In this document: piece after piece, positions 12,811-25,479 of the stretch
Layout: each line of letters starts with the position of its first letter
Position numbering within the stretch: the first letter of the stretch is position 1
Source of the DNA: Odocoileus virginianus
Lineage: Eukaryota > Chordata > Mammalia > Artiodactyla > Cervidae
Assembly (NCBI RefSeq): GCF_023699985.2
Contig: NC_069702.1
Coordinates: 36,955,924-37,019,923 of the forward strand
Length of the DNA stretch: 64,000 nucleotides
Direction of reading: 5' to 3'
Made by a program: the position numbers and the translations under genes
The notes under the pieces: model-generated
The model's input: the letters and a program-made list of their open reading frames with translations, nothing else
The model's database searches: none
What the model was told of the DNA's origin: nothing

Positions 12811-13229
12811 TGCTACTCTCTTGCTTTAAACCTAGGATACTTACAAAGAATCAGAGTCATGTTGGTATCCTTTCATCAATAATATTGAATCCTGGAACAT
12901 ATTTTCTTTTAACTTGGAATTCAATCAAAACAATCCCCCAAGTTGAAATGTTTTTAGATATACAAGAAAAGGAGATCAAAGACACAAAAGCAAATTAACA
13001 AATCTGAAAGCACAAATTCTTAAACTATAAAATAGAAAAGCAAGCAAACTAGAACAAACAACAGAAGATACTAATAAAACCAAATTTGCTTTTTAACAAA
13101 CAAAAATATATAAGTATACATAATTAAATGAGAATTATCATTTTTACAGATATAATTTCCAACTTGAGAATAGAAATATAAACTGAAGCACTATTAGGTT
13201 TACTAATTATCAAATTTGCCATATATTAA
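12811..13229. other. AT-rich DNA, nothing recognised
   Basis: No family or gene was recognised. It lies between two L1-like blocks and could be further decayed L1. Confidence 0.4.
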
Positions 13230-13850
13230 TCAGGTGAAAATCAATATCTTCCTATAAATAACAATCAGATATAAAAGAAAACTTACTGTTCACAAGTTGC
13301 CACACCACCCTATCAAAAGATAAAAAGCTGAACAGACTCAAAAAAATCAACAGCTCTTCAAGGATTCTTAAGAAAGGGCGATCTGCAGCCCCCCAAAACT
13401 GGAGAGATAGGTGAATACAGGGAATGGTTTCTTCCTGGAGCAAAAGACACATGCAGTCGGCAGCAGGGCCCTGGGAGGAAAACCTAAAGGGACGTTGACC
13501 AACTGCTTGAACTTGGTGCAACTCTGACCCCTAAAAGCCCCAAGGAAATCCTCTAAGGTGACAGCCCTATGAGACTGTGAGCTTTACCTAGGAGCTTGAC
13601 CAGATTCCCACAGTATATATTTTAGGAATATACCCTTAAACATTCTGCAAAGGGCGGGGAAAAGGAGCCACTGTGAAATATAGCAAAGCACTCTGTCTTC
13701 CTTCACAAAGCTGCCCTCAGGGAAAACTAGTTAACAAAGCCTACCCTGCTGGGAATTATCAGAGCCTAACTGACCTGAGCAAGAGAAATTTCTGCTACAA
13801 AGCTGGAGAAAGAAAATATTCAACTCCAGTCCACTCTAGCCATGCTATGC
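13230..13850 (+). mobile_element. probable old L1 5'-region fragment
   Basis: GC is higher than the surroundings. Phrases such as AAATCCTCTAAGGTGACAGC, AAAGGAGCCACTGTGAAATA, CACAAAGCTGCCCTCAGGGA and AACAAAGCCTACCCTGC resemble the 5' untranslated region of older mammalian L1s. I recognise the style but cannot name the subfamily. A degraded LTR is the alternative. Frames of 89 and 77 codons here have no recognisable domain. Confidence 0.4.
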
Positions 13851-13866
13851 CACCTAATGGGGAGGT

Positions 13867-13880
13867 GGGGGGGGGGGGGT
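13867..13880 (+). repeat. run of 14 G residues
   Basis: G14, flanked by GGAGGT before and TGGTGGG after. The whole 13859-13887 block is G-rich on the + strand and could form a four-stranded structure. Confidence 0.9.
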
Positions 13881-14096
13881 GGTGGGAAGTGAGCCAGCCT
13901 TGTTAAGTACAAAGTCCAGAGGTTCAGGCTCTCTAAAAGACTCAGACCTAATCATAGGATTATATGCTTCATGTTACATATGAGGAGGAATTTAATACAT
14001 TACTGAGATGACCTTTGAAATCAGTAGGAAATGTACAGTTTATTTAGCTCATAGTTTAGGGATCACACAGATAAGGGGTTTTATCTATCATGTAGG

Positions 14097-14315
14097 GGCT
14101 TCCCAGGTGGCCCTAGTGGTAAAGAACGCACCTACCAATGCAGGAGACATTAGAGATGTGGGTTTGATCCATGAGTCAGCAATAATGCCTGGAAGAGGGC
14201 ATGGCAACTCCCTCCAGTATTCTTGCCCAGAGAATTCCATGGACAGAGGAGCCTAGTGGACTTCAGTCCATAGGGCTGCAAATAGTTGGACACGATTAAG
14301 CAACTTAGCACACAT
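14097..14315 (+). mobile_element. Bov-tA type SINE
   Basis: Near full length: GGCTTCCCAGGTGG head, a GTAAAGAACGC stretch, B-box relative GGTTTGATCC, body ATTCTTGCCCAGAGAATTCC and ATGGACAGAGGAGCC, tail TTGGACACGATTAAGC. A BovB begins only about 16 bp downstream. Confidence 0.92.
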
Positions 14316-14331
14316 GTACACAATTATGTAG

Positions 14332-16625
14332 TCAGTTCAGTCCCAGTCATGTCCAACTCTTTGTGACTCCATGGACTGTAGCATGCCAGGCTTCCCTGTC
14401 CATCACCAATTCCCGGAGCTTGCTCAAACTCACATCCATTGAGTCAGCAATGCCATCCAAACATTTCCTTTTCTGTCAGCCCCTTCTTATCCTGCCTTCA
14501 ATCTTTCCCAGCATCATGATCTTTTCCAGTGAGTCAGTTCTTCACATCAGGTGGCCAAAGTATCGGAGCTTCAGCTTCAGCATCAGTCCTTCCAATGAAT
14601 ATTGAGAATTGATTTCTTTTCGGATAGACTGCTTGGATCTCCTTCCAGTCCCAGGGACTCTCAAGAGTCTTCTCCAACACCACGGTTCCTAAGAATCAAT
14701 TCTTTCACGCTCAGCTTTGTTTATAGTCATACTCTCACATATACATGACTACTGGACAAACCATGGCTTTGACAAGATAGACCTTTGTTGGCAAAGTAGT
14801 GTCTCTGCTTTTTAATAGGCTGCCTAGGTTGGTGGTAGCTTTTCTTCCAAGGAGCAAATGTCTTAATTTCAAGGTTGCAGTCACCATCTGCCATGATTTT
14901 GGGGCCCAAGAAAATAAAGTCTCTCACTGTTTCCATTGTTTCCCCATCTATTTGCCATGAAGGGATGGGACTGGATGCCATGATCTTCATTTTATGAATG
15001 TTGATCTTTAAGCCAGGTTCTTCACTCTCCTCTTTCACTTTCATCAACAGGCTCTGTAGTTCCTCTTCGCTTTCTACCATAATGGTGGTGTCATCTGCAT
15101 ATCTGAGATTATTGATATTTTCCCTGGCAATTTTGATTCCAGCTTGTGCTTCATTCAGCCCAGCATTTCGCATGATGCACTCTGCATATAAGCTAAATAA
15201 GCAGTTTGGAAATATACAGCCTTGAAGTACTCCTTTCCCAATTTGGAACCAACCTGTTGTTCCATGTCTGGTTCTAACTGTTGCTTCTTAACCTTCATAC
15301 CAGTTTCTCAGGAGGCAGGTAAGGTGGTTTGGTATTCCCATCTCTTTAAGAATTTCCCACAGTTTGTTGTGATGCACACAGTCAAAGACTTTTGCATAGA
15401 CAATAAAGCAGAAGTACATGTTTTTCTGGAAATATCTTGCTTGTTCTATGATCCAACAGATTTGGCAATTTGATCTCTGGTTCCTCTGCCTTTTCTAAAT
15501 CCAGCTTGAACATCTGGGAATTCTCAATTCATGTACTACTTAAGGCTAGCTTGGGGAAATTTGAACATTACTTTGCTAGAGTGTGAAATGAGTGCAATTG
15601 TGCGGGAATGTGAACATTTTTGGCATTGCCTTTCTTTGGGATTAGAAAGAAAACTGACCTTTCCCAGTCCTCTGGCCACTGCTCAGTCTTCCAAAATTGT
15701 GGGCATATTGAGTGCAACACTTAAACAGCATCATCTTTTACCATCTGAAATAGCTCAGCTGGAATTCCATCGCCTCCACTAGCGTTGTTTTTAGTGATGC
15801 TTCCTAAGGCCACTTGACTTCCCATTCCAGGATGCCTGGCTCTAGGTGAGTCATCACACCATCATGGTTATCTGGGTCATGAAGATCTTTTTTGTATTGT
15901 TCTTCTGTGTATTCTTGCCACTTCTTTTTAATATCTTCTACTTCTGTTAGATCCATACCATTTCTGTCTCTTATTGTGCCCATCTTTGCATGAAATGTTC
16001 CCTTGGGATCTCTAATTTTCTTGAAGAGCTCTCTCATCTTTCCCATCGTGTTTTTTCCTCTACTTCTATGCATTGATCACTGAGGAAGACTTTCTTATCT
16101 CTCTTTGCTATTCTTTGGAAGTCTGCATTCAGATGGCTATATATTTCCTTTCTTCCTTTGCCTTTCACTTCCCTTTTCTTAGCTATTTGTAAGGCCTCCC
16201 CAGACAACTTCTTTACCTTTTCTTGCATTTCTTTTTCTTGGGGATGGTCTTGATCACTGCCTCCAGTACAATGTCACAAACATCTGTCTTTAGTTCTTTA
16301 GGCACTCTATCAGATATAATCCCTTGAATCCGTACTTCCACTGTACAACCGTAAGGAATTTGATTTAGGTCATACCTGAATTGCCTAGTGGTTTTCCCTA
16401 CTTTCTTCAATTGAAGTCTGAATTTGACAACAAGGAGTTCATGGTCTGAGCCACAGTCAGCTCCCCGTCTTGTTTTTACTGACTGTATTGAGCTTCTCCA
16501 TCTTTGGCTGCAAAGAATATAATCAATCTGATTTCAGTTTGACCATCTGCTAATATCCATGTGTAGAGTCATCTCTTTTGTTGTTGGAAGAGGTGTTTGC
16601 TATGACCAGTGCGTTCTCTTAAAAT
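14332..16625 (-). mobile_element. BovB (RTE) LINE, longest copy, 5'-truncated
   Basis: The largest BovB here (2.29 kb), read on the minus strand. It starts near GAGAACGCACTGGTCATAGC (end of the endonuclease region, 16600-16620), runs through the RT and ends at 14332. ATTATGTA at 14324-14331 and 16626-16633 is a perfect 8-bp TSD, confirming retrotransposition and 5' truncation. The RT box reads NINNLRYADDTT (about 15087-15123), so both active-site Asp are kept. Motif A reads FIVYAKVFD (about 15389-15415), with the catalytic Asp changed to Val. The minus-strand frame is split into pieces of 148, 89, 64 and 65 codons, so no protein is made. Confidence 0.96.
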
Positions 16626-16901
16626 ATTATGTAATATTTTGTAGTAGTTTTAAAGAATAGTATAGCTATTCTAAATATAAGAATTTCTCTGCATGTATTA
16701 AGGTTAAAAACCAGGCTACAGAAAAAAAGCATAAAAATATTACTAACTTTATAAACAAATGAATCAGACACTGTGTGGGAGAGAGGCTACATGTATGTAT
16801 TTAGATATGTTCCTTTGTGGTTAAATCTATATGGCTGTGTCTGAAATGTTTCACAGCAATCTGAAAGAAGTTGTAGACTGAGAAGAAAGATGAATTCCTG
16901 T

Positions 16902-16962
16902 TTCACTGGACTGGCCAAGAATTTTATGGAAAAACTCAAATGAACTTTTTGGCCAACCCAAT
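16902..16962 (+). mobile_element. mariner-type MITE remnant
   Basis: CACTGGACTGGCCAAG is followed by TTTTATGGAAAAACTC and ends TTTTTGGCCAACCCAAT. This is the short near-palindromic mariner derivative seen many times in ruminant genomes, with terminal GGTTGGCCAA / TTGGCCAACC repeats. The left arm lacks its inner half, so it no longer folds fully. Confidence 0.65.
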
Positions 16963-16969
16963 TAATTTT

Positions 16970-19900
16970 GAATGCGTATAGTTTAAGTTCTTTATAATAA
17001 AATGCATTTATAAATTCTTAAATGGTTCAGGAAAACTTTCCTTAACATGAGTACATTTAAGCTATGATCCTGAACAATCTCAAAAATTTTATTTCATCAA
17101 ATATAAAATAATAAGATTACCTAGATATCCTCTAGGTCCAAAAGGTCTAGAATCAAGCCTGGGTTGGTTACCACAATCAAGATGACCTTGAAACTTGGTT
17201 TTCACATGAGTAATTGGGATTGCATGGAAGTGGCTAAATCGCAGTGTCTCTGTGAAAATGCATATCCCTGCAAAGACTGCAAAATTCAATGTATTGTTAT
17301 TAAGCCCTACAACTCTGTAAATCTATCAGTGGTATATCATAATGCCCACAGAAAAACAGTTTTATATACATATAAATTTCTTACTCTTGCAATATCAACT
17401 TGCTTCTATAAGATGCTCCTTTACCCCTTGTAAACCTCAGTAAAACAACCTTATCTACAAAGAGAAGTCTGCCTTGGCAGTATTTATAAAATATAAATTA
17501 AAATGAAGTTCTCACTCTCTCAAGGGTCTTAATATAATTTTAAATCTTCTTAACTCTATTTTAAAAATCAGATGTAAATTTTTACTAAAAGGACTGGTTT
17601 CTCCCTTTTGAGAGGGGAAAAAAAAGGAAAGAGAAAAAATTTCTTGGAATAGTTTTCACACAACATAGAGTATTAAATAGATGCCAATTGATTTCCCCTC
17701 ACTTGATTTCTCCATGTCAAGCTACATCTAGCTGCCTCACCTCTAACTTACTTATTCCCTTAAAGCTTTAACAAACTGATTCTTCCTAATGGAACAATTA
17801 TGCTCATGTAACTAGATCAATCATTCTTCATGAGGCTTGGGCTTGCATTTACTTGTCTAAATCAAGAAGGCTAAGGACACTGAGCAATTAAGAACTATGC
17901 TGTTCTAGCCACAAAGAAAATCATGAACCTTACTGGCAAAGAATGAGTTTTTAGGTAAGAATGAAAATCTTAATATAGTCAATTTGTTTACTATTGCTTG
18001 GAAGGTTGCCCTTGTTTTAAAACCTACAGTTACATAGTTGCTTATTTTTAGTTCAGGATAATTATGTGAAATTAGGACCATACCTTTATGGAATTACCAA
18101 TACTGGAAATCTTTCATGAAAAACAAAATCATATCTGATTATTAATACATCTTAACATCAGATTAAAAGCTTAAAGCTATTTTGAAACAATGAAAATGTG
18201 CCTTTGTAAAAGTTAATGTTATTTCTAAAAATCTGTAGAAAGAGTAGCTGAACATTTCAAGCAGAGTTCTACTTAATCTTTCTCTTCCCTGCACTAACCA
18301 GTATGCTTCAATTGATAATTCACCAAACGCAAATTAAAGAAAAAAAAAATCCACTCTCACTTGAAGTCAGTCATCTGCAATAAGAAAAGTAAGTTCCTGG
18401 AAAAGGCAAATGTGAAAATGTTTCTCCTCTGTGAGAGGTGAATCTGCAAGTTTCCTCATAGCTATGAAATACTATAAACAGTGAACACAAGATGACTGTA
18501 CTGCAGAGATGTACCAGCACTCACTGATTCCTTATTAAGAGAAGAGTATATATGAAAACTGACACACTTCTCCTTAGAAGTTATGCCCTCTGTTCCCAAG
18601 ATCAGCACAGTGCCTCAGCCTATAGTGACAGCCTGTTTGGGGAACACTTTCCCTCTGATCACTCTTTCCTTGTTTGCAGGTTGATGGAGCTCAGAAGGCA
18701 CGGTATAGTACCTAGAAGCTTTTTCACAGAGAGGGTGTTTATTTATGGACAGGGGGGCTAATGACACAAATGGGAGCAACTGGTAGGAGATTTGCATCTC
18801 ACCTGTGTATATTAGCCTGGTAGAATCATGTTTCTTTGTTTCTCAAACTGTCCCCCACCTGACAAAGTGACCTGCATTTTGGCAGCCAGTTCCTTCAATT
18901 CAAGCCCTCTAGCAAAAAGTACATGCCCTTTGAATACAAGGCAAAAAGCAAAAGACATTCAAGGGTGGCACAAGGTTAGCTTTCATTGTTCTTTCCATTG
19001 TACACTGACATTGATATAGTTAAAAAGAATAAAGCATTGAATGAGCTCTGTAGCAATTTTGAAGGCTTTTTGCTATCCTGGAAAAGGACATAGCCTTTTC
19101 AACAACTCGTCATTTTTTTAACTAATAATGATTTCTTTCAAAAATTATTAGCTAATAGCAACTCTTTGTTAATGAGCTATTGTTATGTCTAACGGAATAT
19201 GTCTTATCAAGACTTATGCTTTTACATTATTTTCAAAAATATTTCTTTCCCAACAAATCCTTATTTTTATAATTTCATAAATATAAAGTGACACACAGAT
19301 GGTAAATATAGGACCATAATTTTGTGGGTGAGAAAGCTAAATCCTATGTGCAAGTTAGGGATTTTAGAATCCCAGCTGTTGATTCAGCTGCCACAGCAAA
19401 ATCTCCCAAATGCGGTATTAGTGGTAGCTACTAGGTGCTGAGATCACTCACCACTCCTGTTTCCTGAAGTGACCTGATGTGACCCTAATTTGAAAGCCAA
19501 CTTATTTGGTTGCCGGAAGAACAAGATGATATCATCTTTCCCCATCTTGGTCTCACTTGAACCCTGGGCCAACTGCAAAGAAAAACCACTCCTCCAAGTC
19601 ACTCAGGAAGACATATAACAAATACCACTTTAACCCCTTAAGAATATGCCTTGAGAGCAAGCACATCTCTCTCTTGCTTGATGCACTATCCACTGTGTAT
19701 ATTAGCAATACCTTAAAATAATCTGTTTGGAATTGGGGAGCTGGGAGATTTATTATTTCCAGGACAAACCAAATAATTTTATATTGTTGGAGATTCATCT
19801 AAGTATAGCTCCATATTTGACCCACAGAAGCTGCAAGTTTAGTACATGAGGGTTCTTATTCTTTATACTAATGTAAAGAGGGAGAGAAAAATTTTTCCAA

Positions 19901-20212
19901 AAGTTTACAAATATTTCCAAATATTTACAGCATTTTCCTTTCTGAAAATTCCTCCCCTTTGACTAATCATTCTCATCTATTAAAAAAAAGTTAAGTATTA
20001 ACAGAAAATAAATTTTGGTCACAGGTATAGCCAAAAGTTAATTATCATTCCTCTAGGAGAAGGAGCTGTACATTTGAGATATGATTTACTTGACAGAGTC
20101 AAGATGTATTTTAATGATCAGAAGGTATTAAATAATTAGATAGGCACTGTAGACAATCTTGTGACATACACTGCACTTTTACACTGCACACTTATTTGAG
20201 ACATGCAAATGT
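16970..20212. other. 3.2 kb mostly unique DNA
   Basis: No repeat family or gene recognised. Frames up to 90 codons (17089-17433, 18552-18797, 19553-19798) have no recognisable domain. Traces near 18590-18780 and 19310-19450 could be very old repeats but are too diverged to name. Confidence 0.5.
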
Positions 20213-22238
20213 GGCAAAATGTGGATGGAGGTTCATAACATTGTACAGGAGGTGATGACCAAAACCATCCCCAAGAAAAAGAAATGCAAAAAGGTAAAAT
20301 GGTTGTCTGGGGAGGCCTTAAATATAGCTCAGAAAATAAGAAAAGCAAAAGGCAAAGGAGAAAAGGAAAAACATACCCCTCTGAATGAAGAGTTCCAGAG
20401 AATACCAAGAGATAAGAAAGTTTTTAAAGTGAATAATGAAAAGAAATAGAGAAAAACAATAAAATGGGGAAGACAAGAGATCTCTCCAAGAAAATCAGAG
20501 ATACCAAGGGAATATTTCATGCAAAGATGGGCACAATAAAGGACAGAAATGGTATGGACCTAACAGAAGCAGAAGATATGAAAAAGTGGTGGCAAGAATA
20601 CACAGAAGAACAATATAAAAATGATTTTCATGACCCAGATAACCATGATGGTATGATGACTCACCTAGAGCCAGACATCTGGGAATGGGAAGTCAAGCGG
20701 CCTTAGGAAGCATCACTAAAATCAAAGCTAGTGAAGGTGATGGAATTTCAGCTGAGCTGTTTCAAATGATAAAAGATGATGCTGTTTAAGTGTTGCACTC
20801 AATATGCCCACAAATTTGGAAGACTGAGCAGTGGCCAGAGGACTGGGAAAGGTCAGTTTTCTTTCTAATCCCAAAGAAAGGCAATGCCAAAGAATGTTCA
20901 GATTACCACACAATTGTACTCATTTCACACACTAGCAAAGTAGTGTTCAAATATCTGCAAGCTAGATTTCAACAGTACATGAACCAAGAACTTCCAGATG
21001 TTCAAGCTGGATTTAGAAAACACAGAGGAACCAGAGATCAAACTGCCAACATCTGTTGGATCATAGAAAAAGCGAGAGAATTCCAGAAAAGCATCTACCT
21101 CTGTTTTATGGACTATGCAAAATCCTTTGATTGTGTGGATCACAAAACTGAGGAAAATTCTTAGAGTGGGGACTACCAGACCACCTCACCTGCCTCCTGA
21201 GAAATCTATATGCAACTCAAGGGGCAACAGTTAGAACCAGACATGAGACAACAGACTGATTCCAAATTGGGAAAGGAATACCTCAAGGCTGTATATTGTC
21301 ACCCTGTTTATTTAACTTATATGCAGAGTACATCATGAGAAATGCTGGGCTGGATGAAGCACAAGCTGGAATCAAAATTGGTGGGAGAAATATCAATAAC
21401 CTCAGATTTGCAGATGACACCACCCTTACAGCAGAAAGCAAAGAGAAGCTAAAGGGCCTTTTGATGAAAGTGAAAGAGGAGAGTGAAAAAGCTGGCTTAA
21501 AACTCAATGTTCAAAAAACAAAAATCAAGACATCTGGTCCCATCACTTCATGGTAAATAGATGGGGAAACAATGGAAACAGTGAGAGACTTTATTTTCTT
21601 GAGCTCCAAAATCACTGCAGATAGTGACTGCAACCATGAAATTAAAAGACACTTGCTCACTGGAAGAAAAGCTATGACAAAGTTAAACAGTATATTAAAA
21701 GGCACAGACATTAATTTGCTGACAAAGGTCCATATAGTCAAAGCCATGAGTTTTCTAGTGGACATGTATCAATGTGAGAGTTGAACCATAAAGAAATCTG
21801 AGCGCCAAAGAATTGATGCTTTTGAACTGTGGTGTTGAAGAAGACTCTTGGGAGTTTCTTGGACAGAAAGGAGTTAAGTCAGTCAATCCTAAATGAAATC
21901 AGTCTTGAATGTTCACTGGAAGGACTGATGCTGAAGCTGAAGTTCCAATACTTTGGCTCCTCTTTGCTTTCTGCTTTAAGGGTGGTTTCATCTGCATATC
22001 TGAGGTTATTGATATTTCTCCCACCTGACTCATTTGAAAAGACCCTGATGCTGAGAAATATTGAAGGCAGGAGAAGAGGACAGAGGATGAGAAGGTTGGA
22101 TTGTTTTACCAACTCAATGGACATGAGTTTGAGCCACTTCCAGGAATTGATGATGGACAGGGAAGCCTGGCGGGCTGCAGTCCATGGGTCTCAAAGAGTT
22201 GCACACGACTGAGTGACTGAAGTAACTGAACTGAACTG
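20213..22238 (+). mobile_element. BovB (RTE) LINE with inverted self-insert
   Basis: About 2 kb, 5'-truncated, ending CTGAACTGAACTGG. Both RT signatures survive: FMDYAKSFDCVDH near 21107-21145 and NINNLRFADDTT near 21391-21426. Frames are broken into pieces (20219-20449, 20464-20706, 20790-21164, 21296-21556 and later). At 21957-22023 the 3' domain is interrupted by a reversed copy of the element's own RT box region. The normal ccacctgatgcgaagagctgactcatt stretch is also shortened by 13 bp at a TGA/TGA repeat. No TSD was found. Confidence 0.95.
21957..22023 (-). repeat. inverted copy of BovB RT-box segment
   Basis: The reverse complement of this stretch matches 21381-21447 of the same element (GTGGGAGAAATATCAATAAC, CTCAGATNTGCAGATGA, GCAGAAAGCAAAGAG). 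It encodes NINNLRYADETT on the minus strand while the host reads NINNLRFADDTT on the plus strand. The left join is at CTTTGGC and the right join at CCCACCTGA. Confidence 0.93.
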
Positions 22239-24820
22239 GGTATGACTTGTATTCTGAAAATATAGATGCAGAATGTTGTATTGGTCAGCTGCTTTGCAAA
22301 GGGGCAAAGTGGAGAGTAGATACTACCTTAAGATCAGTCTGGTTTCTGATTAGTTTGCTTACAGGATTCCTGAATGTTTCTCATGGACCAGAGGTACACT
22401 ATACATAAGAGAAGGAAGTTTTAAATCCTTCCCGAGGATGGGAGAGTGTTATTGGCCTACAAGAAAGAATATTTGTGTAGGACTGACAAAAAGTGAACAG
22501 TTGGCAGCTAGAGAGGCTAGAGAGAAATGCATCAACCATATCACAGAGTATAGTCACATTTTTCTAAGAAGCTTCAAAATCCCTTCACAATTTCCTAAAT
22601 AGAAAAAGTTAGTTTTAAATACACGCCTGTCCCAGAGCACACAAAACCACTTTTCTAGAGTATCATTCAAGTTGAAATAATAATCACAGTAATTGTAGTT
22701 GATACATATAGAAGTTTTAGCCATGGCCAGACATGATTCACACATGCACACACACATACAGAAGTGTGTACATTATATTGCATCAACTTCAAGATGTCCA
22801 CATTCTCATATTGTAACACTTCTGAAATCCAGATGCACCTGACAATCAGTAGAGTTCTATGGTTCACTCTTAATTAGCCTTTACTGCAGTTGTCATTGTC
22901 TGTCATATCTTTATTTGGTTACTTCTATGGCATTACTGGATGGAATAACCAGGCAACTGCCCCTCTAAATATTTTAACCAATAAACCATTTAAGGATCTT
23001 TTGGGGAAAAAAATGTGAATTCTGATTCTTGTCTAAAACCCTTTTGTTGATAACTTTTGATAAGGTTAAGAAGAAACTTTCATTGAAACTTAAAAGAAGG
23101 ATATCAGTCACTTAGAAGAAAATACCATAAACAGTAATGGAACATTCTTTTGAGAAGTGCCATATCACTAGTGACATCTATGGCACAGAAAGGAAAGGGT
23201 GTAGAAAAACACAGACGTCAATGACACTTAGTCAAAAGTGATTCAAACCTGTTAGACTGGAAGTGAAGCTTTAGAACTGTATTAATAAATGTATTTCACT
23301 TAGAGCTTTTTATATATATATGTATGCATATATATATGTATGTATATGTATTTATATATATATGTATGTATATGCGTGTGTGTGTATATATACATATACA
23401 TATATATATATATATACATATATATACACACACATACACATTAGAATGGTCAAAAAATACCTAAGTATAAATAAACATAAGGGAATTCTTTCCACAATTA
23501 AAAAGTAGAAGAGGTTTTAAAAGTGTTGAGTCATAGTTTAAGTGGCAAAATTCATTTTTCCTATTTTAGTGGTATATAAAATAAGCATGGTTTACAATCA
23601 TTAGAGCCTAAATTCTACTAAATATGGTTTATAAGTTCATTTCTCACAAGAATATTATGAGCTAAGTGATATTTTACTACTATATTTCATCTCACACTTT
23701 TGAAGGGTGAGATAGAAAAGTTTATCAGAAGAGAAAGAAGTGAGAGAGAGAATGGAATTGAAATAACCCCTTTCTTCAAAGCAGGCAGCCTACCCACAGA
23801 CACTGAGGGGTCTGGGGAGTCTTATCTTTGAACAAATATTGGAGAGTCAATTAATAAAATAAACTAGAAACTTTAAGGCATGAATCCAGACTATTTATAG
23901 CAACCAAAACACTTTTCTGTCACTGAAGAATAAATGGAAGAGTCATGAGTTTTCATGAGAGAGTCAGGAAAATCTATTCTGCCTGACCAGTAGGATAAAA
24001 AGGACAGTGGAAGAGGAAAATCAAGTTGCTTTCATGATTATAACTTGTGAATATTTTTTGTCTAATGTACCCACTATACATGGAGTCAGGGGTACTTTGA
24101 ATTAAATACTATGTTGGTTAGTAAGTTGGCTTGCTTGAGTATTCTCTGTACACAGAAGATGATGAGACAGAGACGGTAGTGATATCAAAGACAGATAGAT
24201 TTTTCCCGCATAATGAACCACATTCTTTGAATGGTAGATGCTAATTGGTGGTTTTAGTTTATTGGGCTGGGTCTAGTGAAAGATTTGCCAACAGGTTACA
24301 TGAAAAAGAACCACTAGGTAGGCAACTGAAACCTACCCTCCAACAACATTTTACAAAGTAAGGAGGATGTACAGTTTGTGGAATTTTTTTTTTTTTTTTT
24401 TATGTGGGGGAAGATAGGGGAGTCTTTTTTTTGCATACACTGTTTAAATCTGTTAATGTCAAATTCCACTGTGCTTCTCTTCTCTCTCTCTCTCTCTGGA
24501 CTCAATAAATTCACCCCTGAGGCCAATGACAAACTCTCACTGGAGCAGCTCCCTGGCTTGTGCCCAAGGGTAAAAGTCATTTCTGGCAGCCTATTTATTC
24601 CCACGATAAAGAGGCAGCGCTATAATGATCACTGCCTGGCTGGCTCTGTACCACTTGTACATGTAGATCGGGATCTTGGAGTTTCTGGAGAGGATTTAAG
24701 CTTCTTTCTAGAGCCCAGGGCCAGTTTCTGTTTTCTCCTCCTTCAGGCTCATCACTTGCTTTCTATCCTTCAAGAATCCCTTTTAACCTTTTGTTGTTGT
24801 GGCAAAACTTTTTCTTGATT
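22239..24820. other. 2.6 kb unique DNA with microsatellites
   Basis: No gene recognised. It contains the long TA/TG tract at 23310-23441, a T-run at 24384-24401 and a CT tract near 24483-24498. The block about 24450-24820 is GC-richer, has CpGs, and carries a 146-codon frame that starts in poly(T)-derived phenylalanines; I do not call it a gene. Confidence 0.5.
23310..23441. repeat. complex (TA)n(TG)n(CA)n microsatellite
   Basis: About 130 bp of alternating purine-pyrimidine sequence (TATATG, GTGTGT, TATACA, CACACA units) with strong self-complementarity. The 62-codon frame over it (tyrosine and isoleucine repeats) is an artefact of the tract. Confidence 0.95.
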
Positions 24821-24931
24821 TTCCAGGATTCCTGCCTGGGAGATCCCATGGACAGAGAAGCCTGGAGGGTTTCAGTCCATGGGGTCTCCGAAGAGTCAGA
24901 CACCACTTAGCTTAGTGACTAAACAACAACA
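24821..24931 (+). mobile_element. Bov-tA type SINE, 3' half only
   Basis: Starts within the body (TTCCAGGATTCCTGCCTGGG), then CCCATGGACAGAGAAGCC, CAGTCCATGGGGTCTC, AGAGTCAGACACCACTTAGC, ending GACTAAACAACAACA. The tRNA-like head is absent, so this is a 5'-truncated copy. Confidence 0.88.
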
Positions 24932-25467
24932 GGGACAATATTGTATCTGTTGTTTTGTTAAGGTTTTTCTGTAATTTCAGAAGAATCCTCAAAGAGGAAA
25001 TGGTTGCCTGAGATTGTATTTAGAGACACCTTTAAATGGTTGAATTCAGCCAGAGAAATATTTTTCAAGCAATTGCAGTAAGTCATAATAATATATTAAC
25101 TGGATCTATGACAGCATTTGAATGACTGTTTTTCTATATTTAGTTTAAATCATTAAAATACTTTAGAATTTTAAAATTTTCTTTGGGTGGAGATGTTGGA
25201 AAGAGAGCTATTTTTCAACCTTCTAAAAATTAAAATAAAATTTTAAATGTCTTTTGAATCTATTACTTACTGAAGAACATCAGAAACTTATGTTGCTATT
25301 CTTTTTTTATTTTCTTTAAAAATGATTGTAGAGAAGAACCTCATGGCTCAGGTGTTACACAGACTGGAGTTAGAGAATAGAAAACTAGGGCCACCTCCTC
25401 TGTCTTGTTGGAGGCACTTCCTGTCCATCACCTTCTCCTCCCCCATAATTTTGATCTGTGTATGGCT
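24932..25467. other. unique AT-rich DNA
   Basis: Nothing recognised in about 540 bp. Confidence 0.5.
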
Positions 25468-25479
25468 TAGCTAGCTCAG

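Noticed and set aside
14727..15173. 148-codon minus-strand frame with a good reverse-transcriptase box
   Set aside because: It is a piece of the BovB at 14332-16625, whose frame is broken and whose motif A lacks the catalytic Asp. It is not a host gene.
23320..23508. Tyrosine/isoleucine repeat protein
   Set aside because: Translation of a TA/TG microsatellite.
24378..24818. 146-codon frame
   Set aside because: It starts in a poly(T) tract translated as phenylalanines and has no recognised domain. Kept only as a possible conserved block.
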